Assembly (NCBI GenBank): GCA_002508495.1
Contig: DANA01000023.1
Location: forward strand, 1 to 22,172
Reading direction: 5' to 3'
DNA from: Methanoregula sp. UBA276
Lineage (GTDB): Archaea; Halobacteriota; Methanomicrobia; Methanomicrobiales; Methanospirillaceae
DNA: 22,172 nt
Shown here: positions 7,175 to 14,455 of the stretch, one piece after another
How positions within the stretch are numbered: position 1 is the first letter of the stretch
Layout of the letters: every line of letters begins with the position of its first letter
Translations under genes and position numbers: made by a program
Notes under the pieces: generated by a model
Database searches by the model: none
What the model was told of the DNA's origin: nothing
What the model saw: the letters and a program-made list of their open reading frames with translations, nothing else

Positions 7175-7996
7175 ATGTTCTATGATATGCGTGGCAGCGG
7201 GAAAACGGGTGAGAAGAGACGGGACGGGCGTACCCGCATCGCGCCGGTCTTCGTTGCCGTTCTCCTCCTCCTTGCTCTGGGTATTCTTGCTGCCGGCTGC
7301 ACCCTTGCCGGAAAACCCGCACCTGCCCCCGCACCAGCGGCTTCCGGAACACCGTATGCTGTCACGACCGGCAGTCACCTGATCCGGAATGTGGTCAATG
7401 CCACGGAACAGCCAAGCGACGCGGCTCATGACGAGGATGTGCGCGCAGCTGCCATCCGTGATGCTCTGGATTATCATGACCCGGTAACCCGCGACTTTGC
7501 GGTCTCCCTGATACGGCCGGAACATGGCGGGGTATTCCGGATGTCCCAGATTTGCGATCTTTACGACGCGGTCTTCGCGCGGTGGACCTATGTTGAGGAC
7601 CCGGCCGGAAGCGACTATTTCTCGCCCGCAAGCCGGACCATAACGCTGGGACTCAAAGGCGACTGCGATGATTTTGCCATCCTTCTTGCTGCCCTGATCG
7701 AATCGGTAGGCGGGAACGCGCGTGTCGTGTATGCTGAAAACGGCATGACCGGGCACGCGTACCCGGAGGTTTTTATCGGCACAACCCCGGAAGAGTTTGA
7801 AAAAGCAGCCGGGTATATCCGGCAGCGGTACAAGGTTGCGGATGTGGGGTGCCACGTCACGTACCGGGACAATGTGCCGCAGTACTGGCTGAACCTTGAC
7901 TGGTGGAGCCGGCATGCGGGCGGGTCGTTCTTTGCTGATGACGGGGTCCGGACTGCGTTCTACCCGGACGGCAGGTGGGAGCGGGTTGAATCGTAA
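7175..7996 (+). CDS. Transglutaminase-like lipoprotein
   Basis: The 273-residue product has a basic N-terminus, one hydrophobic segment (about 22-40) and a lipobox LAAGC with C42, so it is probably an exported, lipid-anchored surface protein. A Pro/Ala stalk follows. The C-terminal half is a transglutaminase-like cysteine-protease fold with a full visible triad: C164 in KGDCDDFA, H194 in GHAYPEV and D242 in LNLDWW. Such domains cut or cross-link proteins or peptides; the substrate is unknown. The start is uncertain: ATG codons at 7175 and 7187 both precede the signal peptide, neither with a clear ribosome-binding site. The archaeosortase gene begins 17 bases after its stop, so the two are probably one operon and may act on the same surface proteins. 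Confidence 0.85.
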   Translation: MFYDMRGSGKTGEKRRDGRTRIAPVFVAVLLLLALGILAAGCTLAGKPAPAPAPAASGTPYAVTTGSHLIRNVVNATEQPSDAAHDEDVRAAAIRDALDYHDPVTRDFAVSLIRPEHGGVFRMSQICDLYDAVFARWTYVEDPAGSDYFSPASRTITLGLKGDCDDFAILLAALIESVGGNARVVYAENGMTGHAYPEVFIGTTPEEFEKAAGYIRQRYKVADVGCHVTYRDNVPQYWLNLDWWSRHAGGSFFADDGVRTAFYPDGRWERVES

Positions 7997-8013
7997 GTGA
8001 TGCCGAGGCTCTT

Positions 8014-8797
8014 GTGGCATACATTGCGTTTGCGCTCTTCCTTATCATGGGAACGTACCGGAAATACCTGGCAATTATTGGGTGGTCCGTAACAATCCTG
8101 AACCTCTGGCTGCTCATGACGGCGGTTGTTTTTGAGATCAATCTTCTCTATCCTGCTCTTGCCCTCCTCGCGCTCCCCTTTCTTGCCATCACCGCCCGCA
8201 GTCTCCTTGATGAAAATCCCGTTGCCTTCCGGCTCACGATGAGCGCGGCAGTTGCAACCCTCATCTTCGTCCCTGTTTCCCTGATTCCCCTGCTGCGGGA
8301 TGGTCTGGTCAGCATGGTCGTCACCCTCGTTTCTGGCATGGTGACCGCTCTTGGGTATCACCCGGTGCTGATCGCGTGGGATGTCCTTGCCGAAAACGGG
8401 TTCTGCAACCAGATCATCTCCCTGCACGGGCATCCTTGCCATTGCGGTGGTCACCGGGATCATTGCCGGTGTACCGCACGCACCCGTCCTGCAGCGGGTT
8501 GCAGTGATCGTTTCCCTGGCCGTTTCACTGTTTGTTCTTAATATCGTCCGTGTCGCGGGGGTGTTCATTGCGGTTTCCGGCCGCTGGTTCGATGGCCTTC
8601 CCGATCCCCCCGGCACAGGCGATGCCAACTTCTTCTGGGCCCACAACGTGGTTGCGGAAATCCTTGCTGTCGTTTTCCTTCTTGCACTGACCGTAGCACT
8701 CTGCCGCGTCCTTCCCGGATTGCGCGGGTACCTGCGGGAGATTGTCCTCCTGTATGCCCGCGAAGGAAAGGCAATGGTGCAAAAAATATTCGGCTGA
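8014..8797 (+). pseudogene. Archaeosortase (ArtA-like), frame broken by one base at 8420-8422
   Basis: Two overlapping frames together encode one membrane protein of about 260 residues. The first frame (GTG at 8014, GAGG at 8005-8008) gives at least three to four hydrophobic helices and should continue into the second frame, which holds the rest. Dropping one C from the CCC run at 8420-8422 joins them as ...NQIISCTGILA..., restoring the catalytic CTGI motif (C137), then R179 in NIVRVAG and H210 in FWAHNVV. This Cys-Arg-His order and helix pattern match the exosortase/archaeosortase superfamily, which cleaves C-terminal sorting tails of surface proteins and attaches them to lipid. Either the sequence has a one-base error, the gene is recently inactivated, or the frame is shifted in translation. 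A PGF-CTERM candidate substrate lies at 20383. Confidence 0.8.
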
Positions 8798-8828
8798 TTA
8801 TCGTCGTTATTTGGGGCACGACGTCTCT

Positions 8829-9224
8829 TCAAGGCGCAATATCGCGGCACGCCGGGCAGTTAAGACCATAATCGTGGTATACTTCTGCCCATGGGGCAAA
8901 CCCTATGCAGACTGCCGGCTTGACCGTGTGGATCCCGCAATAGACCTTCCCGTCATCGCGCTTCTCGTAAAACGGACAATAATACAGTTTTGTTCCCGCG
9001 GGTGAGACCCAGTAGTAAATCTGCGCTATCTCCGGAAGATCTGCAAGCGAAAGGTCACGCCCGGTTGTTCTCCTGCCATTGCGGAACCGGATCCAGACAT
9101 GCTCCAGGATGTCGGTACGGCCGTTCCGGATCCAGGGCACAAGGTCAGCAACAATGCCCGGCTGGTCCCATCCCCATTTCTCGCAGCACTTGCCGCACTG
9201 GAGGCATTCCTGTACTGCTGCCAT
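8829..9224 (-). CDS. YkgJ-type cysteine-cluster protein
   Basis: The 131-residue soluble protein begins with C7-x2-C10-G-K-C13-C14, continues with YYCPF, then YCGIHTVKPAVC, and ends with CPAC. This arrangement is characteristic of the YkgJ/UPF0153 family of zinc- or iron-sulfur-binding proteins, whose function is not established. The ATG at 9224 is chosen because AAAGGTG lies five bases upstream; an ATG six codons earlier (9242) is the alternative. The gene ends convergently with the archaeosortase gene, 31 bases apart, and is divergent from the kinase gene at 9424. Confidence 0.85.
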   Translation of the reverse strand: MAAVQECLQCGKCCEKWGWDQPGIVADLVPWIRNGRTDILEHVWIRFRNGRRTTGRDLSLADLPEIAQIYYWVSPAGTKLYYCPFYEKRDDGKVYCGIHTVKPAVCIGFAPWAEVYHDYGLNCPACRDIAP

Positions 9225-9329
9225 AATTGCACCTTTTATCATCAGGGGGTTTCATTTCATCGCAGGTATTTGTTGCTACGGGGCCAAAAAGGAACGAAAT
9301 TTCATGCCCAAACGGTTTTCATCTCAAAT

Positions 9330-9345
9330 ATGCAATATATTGCAT
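9330..9345. promoter_or_regulatory. 16-bp perfect palindrome containing a TATA-like core
   Basis: ATGCAATATATTGCAT is fully self-complementary and encloses AATATATT. It sits between the divergent YkgJ-type gene (start 9224) and the large kinase gene (start 9424), 79 bases before the latter. It could be a promoter whose TATA box is also an operator, with transcription starting near 9365. A second TATA-like TTTAATC occurs at 9372-9378. Confidence 0.5.
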
Positions 9346-9423
9346 CCAGAAAGGCATACTTTCCGCAACCCTTTAATCAAACTACATCGCTATCACTGTC
9401 CTGTACCCGGCTATCCCCCCATT

Positions 9424-12400
9424 ATGACCGCCTACAAAATTCTCTATGTTGATGACGAGTCCGACCTCCTCCACCTGGGAAAGACATTCCTTGAAAAGAC
9501 CGGCGGTTTTTGTGTCGACACCTGCGAATCCGTGCCGGATGGGCTCAGCGCGCTGCGTGCCCGGACCTATGATGCGGTAATATCCGACTATATGATGCCC
9601 GATATGGACGGGCTCGATTTTCTCAAGGCGGTCCGGTCGGAGTTTTCCGCCTTGCCGTTCATCCTCTTCACCGGGCGGGGACGCGAGGACGTTGTAATCG
9701 AAGCGATCAACAACGGGGCTGATTTCTATCTCCAGAAAGGCGGGGCTGCAAAAGCCCAGTTCGCCGAGCTTGCCCACAAGCTCCGGATGGCAATCGAACG
9801 GCAACGTGCCGTTGCCGAACGTGCCGAGTCTGAAAACCGGCTCAGCGCCATCTTCCACGCAAGCCCTATCCACCAGATGATTTCGGAGTTTGCCACCGAC
9901 CGAATCATCGACATCAACGACCGGTTCCTGCAGGATTTGAGCAAATCATGGGAGGAGGTCGTTGGCAGGACGATGCAGGAGATCAACCTGACTCCCGATC
10001 CCGGGCAGATGGCGCAGCTCAAATCAGAACTTGCAACGAGCGGGATTGTCCGCAACGTCCCGGTCACGCTCCGGGGAAAGACCGGAACTGTCTATACTTC
10101 CCTCACCTCCATGACCCGCGTGCAGGTCGGGGGCCGGGATCTCATCTATACGCAGTCTGTTGATATCTCCCCGCAGAAGAAAGCACAGCAGACCATCGAT
10201 GCGCTGTTAAATGCCCCATCGGATGTCCTGATGCTGATCGACACGGATGGAATGATCCGTGCGGCCAACCAGGCAGCGGCAGTCCGGTACAAGATTCCCG
10301 TCCCGGACCTTATCGGCCTTGACGCATACACGCTCACGTCTCCTGACTACGCTTCCCGGCGGCGCGAGCGGGTTGCTGACGTGCTGCGGACACGGCAACC
10401 CCTTACCTATACCGATGACCAGACCGGTTGTGTCTATGAGAACCATCTCTACCCGGTGCTCGATTCCGCGGGCAGTGTTTCGGGAGTTGCCGTCTTCTCC
10501 CACGATGCAACGGATGAGATCGCTGGAAAACGCGCACTCCACATCTCCGAGGAGAAATATCGTCTTGTTGTCGAGCACAGCCATGATTCAATCTACATCT
10601 ACCGGGGCGACCATTTCCTCTTCATCAACCAGCAGGCCGAAGATCTGACCGGGTACTCCCACGAGGAACTGATGCAGCGGGATATCTGGGACTTTTTACA
10701 CCCGGATGACCGCGAACACCTGAAGCAGCAGGCACAAAAGCGGTTTGCCGGGGGATATCTCTCCACTGAGTTCGAGGCCCGGATTCTTAAAAAGGACGGC
10801 ACGGTGCGGGACGGGCAGTTCTTTGTCGATCTGGTGGACTTTTCCGGTGAACCGGCAATCCTCGGCATCGCCCGGGACATCACCGGGCAGAAGCGTGCGG
10901 AGGAGGCAATCCGGGAACGCGAGCAGCAGATCCGCTCACTTTCCGACAACCTCCCCAACGGGGTCGTGTACCAGGTGATAGTGGAACCGGACGGGGCCTG
11001 GCACATTGCCCATATCAGTGCCGGGGTTGAAGAGATCCACGAGGTAACTGCGGAGGACGAGATGCGCAATCCCTCGCTTTTTTATTCGCAGGTGCTGGAA
11101 GAATACCGGCAGCCATTCATTGAGGCCTTCCAGCAGGCTGTTCTCACGAAATCCCGGGTGAGTTACGAAATGCAAATCCGCACCCCTTCCGGGAAGATAC
11201 GGTGGATCCTCACCCGCGCTGCCTCCCGGCAAATCAGCGACGGCAGGATTGTGCTGGACGGGATAGAACTTGATATCACGGCAGTAAAACAGCGGGAGGA
11301 GGAGCTCCGGGCTGCATACGAGCAGCTTGCAGCCTCGCAGGAGCAGTTGCAGGGACAGTTCCTGGCACTGCAGGAATCGCAGGACCAGATCGCGGAGAGC
11401 GAGGTCAAGTACCGCACCCTTGTCGAACATACCGATGACGGGGTCTTTGTTGCGCAGGACGGCAGGCTCATCTTCGTCAACGATGCATTGGCAAACCGGG
11501 TCGGGTATGTTCCGGATGAATTGATCGGCAAATCGTTTGCCAGTCTTGTTGCGCCCGAAGACCGCGATCTCGTAACCTCGCGTCACCACCAGCGCCTTTC
11601 CGGCCATATCCTTCCTGACACGTACGAGTTCTCGCTCCTGCACAAGGATGGAAGTACCCGGTACCTGGTTCGCATCCGGGTCGGTACGGGCCGGTTCCGC
11701 GGGGCCCCGGCAGTTATCGGCACGCTGCACGATGTAACGGAAGAGCGGGCGCAGCAGGCTGCACTTGCAGAGAGCGAAGCACGGTTTCGCGGGCTTTTCG
11801 AGCAGTCGCTTGACACGATCATGCTCTTTGACCGGGAACTTCGGCATCGCTATGTCAGCCCGATGGCCGAGAAGATCAGCGGCATTCCGGTTGCAACGTT
11901 CATAGGAAAGACCCATGCCGAGCTCGGGTTTCCTGCGCATCTTGTAACGATTTGGGAAGATGCATTGAAGAAGGCCTTCTCCACCGGCAGAACGAACCGG
12001 GTCGAGTTTTTGCTCCCGACATCCGGCATCTGGATTGACTGGCAGCTTGTGCCGGTCATGGGACCCGATGGGAAAGTCACCGAAGTGATTGCATCTTCCC
12101 GTGACATTACGGATCGCAAGAAGACCGAGGAGGCGCTAAAGGAGAGTGAAGAGAAATACCGCGATCTTGTCGAGAACGCCAACATCATCATCCTGAAATG
12201 GGATAAGTCTGGCAACATTACCTTCTTCAATACCTATGCCCAGCGGTTCTTCGGGTATACCGCAGAAGAGATCATCGGAAAACCCGTTGTGGGGACCATT
12301 GTCCCGGCAACTGAATCCACATCCGGCCGTGACCTGAAACACATGATCGACGAGATCATACGGTACCCGGAGAAGTATACCGATAACGAGAACGAAAACA

Positions 12401-14325
12401 TCACCCGCGACGGCCGGCGGGTCTGGATCCGCTGGCAGAACAAACCCCTCTTTGACAAGAACGGGGAATTTATCGGCCAGATCTGCATTGGCAGTGATAA
12501 CACTGACCGGAAAAAGGCAGAAGAAGCGCTTGCAAGAAGCGAGGAACTGCACCGGAAGATGATCGTTGCTATCCCGGATGTTGTCGTTACTGCCGATCTT
12601 GAGGGGACTATTACTTTCATCAATGATCAGGGCGTCCGGCTTGCCGGGGTCCCGGATGCAGGAGCAATTGTCGGGAAGTCCATGTTCTCGTTCTTTGCAC
12701 CGGAATGCCTGGAGATGGCACGAGAGAATACCCGGCGCATGTTTGATGCGCCGCTCGGGCCGATAGAATACGTTTTTCTGGCAGGCAGCAACAGGAACGT
12801 GACCCTCGAAGTGAACGGGGATGTCCTGCGGACACCGGACGGGAAGCCGTATGGCTTTGTGTACATCTGCCGCGATATCACCGAACGCCGGCAGGCGCAG
12901 GACGCCATCCGGCAGTCAGAAGAACTGTACCGGAGCCTTGCCGATGCATCACCTGATGGTATCGCGATCCTGGATACGAATGGGTACCTTACGTATGTCT
13001 CGCCCCGGGCTTTGGAGATGTTCGGGCTCTCAAATCCGAACGAAGCCGTCGGAACCCACGTGCTTGACTGGCTGGATCCTTCTGACTGCGAGCTGGCACG
13101 GCAGCAGTTTGCTCCCATCCTCTCCGGATCACCCCATGATTCCCGCATGTACCGGATGCAGCGGAAAGACCAGTCGACGTTCGTTGTCGAGATGCACAGT
13201 AGTGTCTTCCATGGTCCGCGGGGATCGGTGAGCGGGATCATATCCATCCTCCGGGACATTACCGAACGGGAGAAGGCCGAGCAGGCCCTCCGCGAAAGTG
13301 AGGATAACTACCGGCGCATCATCGAGAACATGCAGGACGTCTTTTACCGGGTGGATACTCATGGGATCATCACCATGATCAGCACGTACGGTGCCCACCT
13401 GATGGGGTATGCTTCGCCCGAAGAGATCATCGGGAAACTGCGGGTCGAGGATGTCTATGTCAACCTTGACGAACGGAATAATCTCGTGAAAACGCTCAAT
13501 GAAAAAGGGGTCGTGACCGGGTACCCGCTGACCCTGAAGGACCGGAACGGGAACCTGCACTCCGCAACGGCAAGCAGCCGCATGATTTATGACACCGATG
13601 GGAACGTGACGGGCATCGAGGGGATATTGCACGATGTCACCAAGATCCGGGAAGTTGAGACGGCCCTGCGGCAGGCCAACCGGCAGATCACGCTCATGAC
13701 CCGGATTACCCGCCATGATATCCGCAACCAGCTCCTTGCCCTGAACGGCTGGCTGGAACTCTCCCGAGCATCGGTCGATGATCCTGACCGGATGCTGGAG
13801 ATCATCGACCGGGAGCAGAAAATCGCCGCCAACATCGGCCACCAGATCGAGTTCACCACGGTTTTTGATGACATGGGGCTCAAGCCACCGGTCTGGCACA
13901 ACCTGCCGGAACTGATTTGTCGGGCAGCAGCAGCGATCCCGTTCAATCCTGTTGTGTTCGAATCTGCAGTCCCGGATATCGAAGTCCTTGCCGATCCGCT
14001 TCTTGAGAAGGTATTCTATAACCTACTTGATAATGCGCTCCGGTATGGCGGGAGCGGCCTTACGCACGTCCGCGTATCAGCACGGGATGAAGCCCGTGCA
14101 CTGGTCCTTGTTGTCGAAGACAACGGCGACGGTATCCCGAATTCCGACAAGGAGCGGATTTTTGAGCAGGGATTTGGCAGAAACACCGGTCTTGGCCTCT
14201 TCCTTGCCCGGGAGGTGCTCTCGATAACCGGCATCACCATCCGCGAGACCGGCACGCCGGGCAGGGGTGCCCGGTTCGAGATTTATGTTCCGCAGGGAAG
14301 GTACCGGTTCACCGGAACGGGTTAA
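9424..14325 (+). CDS. Hybrid sensor: receiver, ten PAS domains, histidine kinase
   Basis: This 1633-residue cytoplasmic protein has no membrane segment. Order: receiver domain 1-120 (D10, D11, phospho-acceptor D55 in ISDYMMPDMDG, K in LQKGG); then PAS-like domains starting near 137, 257, 376, 498, 659, 784, 908, 1039, 1165 and 1292. Most end in a DIT/DVT-(x)-R/K-K-x-E linker, and there is a coiled coil near 615-655. The kinase core from about 1415 has the H-box TRHDIRNQL with H1431, N-box NLLDNALRYGG (N1533, N1537), G1 VEDNGDGIP and G2 GLGLFLAREVL. An N-terminal receiver implies that an upstream kinase controls it. The start is the ATG at 9424, where receiver homology begins; the frame is open back to 9079 but that extension overlaps the divergent gene. 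The catalytic core resembles that of the kinase at 4500. Confidence 0.9.
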   Translation: MTAYKILYVDDESDLLHLGKTFLEKTGGFCVDTCESVPDGLSALRARTYDAVISDYMMPDMDGLDFLKAVRSEFSALPFILFTGRGREDVVIEAINNGADFYLQKGGAAKAQFAELAHKLRMAIERQRAVAERAESENRLSAIFHASPIHQMISEFATDRIIDINDRFLQDLSKSWEEVVGRTMQEINLTPDPGQMAQLKSELATSGIVRNVPVTLRGKTGTVYTSLTSMTRVQVGGRDLIYTQSVDISPQKKAQQTIDALLNAPSDVLMLIDTDGMIRAANQAAAVRYKIPVPDLIGLDAYTLTSPDYASRRRERVADVLRTRQPLTYTDDQTGCVYENHLYPVLDSAGSVSGVAVFSHDATDEIAGKRALHISEEKYRLVVEHSHDSIYIYRGDHFLFINQQAEDLTGYSHEELMQRDIWDFLHPDDREHLKQQAQKRFAGGYLSTEFEARILKKDGTVRDGQFFVDLVDFSGEPAILGIARDITGQKRAEEAIREREQQIRSLSDNLPNGVVYQVIVEPDGAWHIAHISAGVEEIHEVTAEDEMRNPSLFYSQVLEEYRQPFIEAFQQAVLTKSRVSYEMQIRTPSGKIRWILTRAASRQISDGRIVLDGIELDITAVKQREEELRAAYEQLAASQEQLQGQFLALQESQDQIAESEVKYRTLVEHTDDGVFVAQDGRLIFVNDALANRVGYVPDELIGKSFASLVAPEDRDLVTSRHHQRLSGHILPDTYEFSLLHKDGSTRYLVRIRVGTGRFRGAPAVIGTLHDVTEERAQQAALAESEARFRGLFEQSLDTIMLFDRELRHRYVSPMAEKISGIPVATFIGKTHAELGFPAHLVTIWEDALKKAFSTGRTNRVEFLLPTSGIWIDWQLVPVMGPDGKVTEVIASSRDITDRKKTEEALKESEEKYRDLVENANIIILKWDKSGNITFFNTYAQRFFGYTAEEIIGKPVVGTIVPATESTSGRDLKHMIDEIIRYPEKYTDNENENITRDGRRVWIRWQNKPLFDKNGEFIGQICIGSDNTDRKKAEEALARSEELHRKMIVAIPDVVVTADLEGTITFINDQGVRLAGVPDAGAIVGKSMFSFFAPECLEMARENTRRMFDAPLGPIEYVFLAGSNRNVTLEVNGDVLRTPDGKPYGFVYICRDITERRQAQDAIRQSEELYRSLADASPDGIAILDTNGYLTYVSPRALEMFGLSNPNEAVGTHVLDWLDPSDCELARQQFAPILSGSPHDSRMYRMQRKDQSTFVVEMHSSVFHGPRGSVSGIISILRDITEREKAEQALRESEDNYRRIIENMQDVFYRVDTHGIITMISTYGAHLMGYASPEEIIGKLRVEDVYVNLDERNNLVKTLNEKGVVTGYPLTLKDRNGNLHSATASSRMIYDTDGNVTGIEGILHDVTKIREVETALRQANRQITLMTRITRHDIRNQLLALNGWLELSRASVDDPDRMLEIIDREQKIAANIGHQIEFTTVFDDMGLKPPVWHNLPELICRAAAAIPFNPVVFESAVPDIEVLADPLLEKVFYNLLDNALRYGGSGLTHVRVSARDEARALVLVVEDNGDGIPNSDKERIFEQGFGRNTGLGLFLAREVLSITGITIRETGTPGRGARFEIYVPQGRYRFTGTG

Positions 14326-14404
14326 ACGTTCCTCAATGCCCGCCCTCCGGATACCGCGGGTTTCATGCTGGAGATATGCCCTGAACGCCTGCTCATAGTG
14401 CCAA

Positions 14405-14415
14405 ATTTTTTATAG
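14405..14415 (+). promoter_or_regulatory. TATA box of the receiver-PAS-GAF gene
   Basis: TTTTTTATAGG lies about 45 bases upstream of the GTG at 14456, in a 130-base gap after the large kinase gene. This suggests the downstream gene has its own promoter. Confidence 0.5.
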
Positions 14416-14455
14416 GATTGCAATAGCATCAGGATACGGGAAGGCAAGGAACCCT

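Noticed and set aside
9079..9423. Upstream in-frame extension of the large kinase
   Set aside because: It overlaps the divergent YkgJ-type gene and the palindromic promoter, and receiver homology starts at the 9424 ATG.
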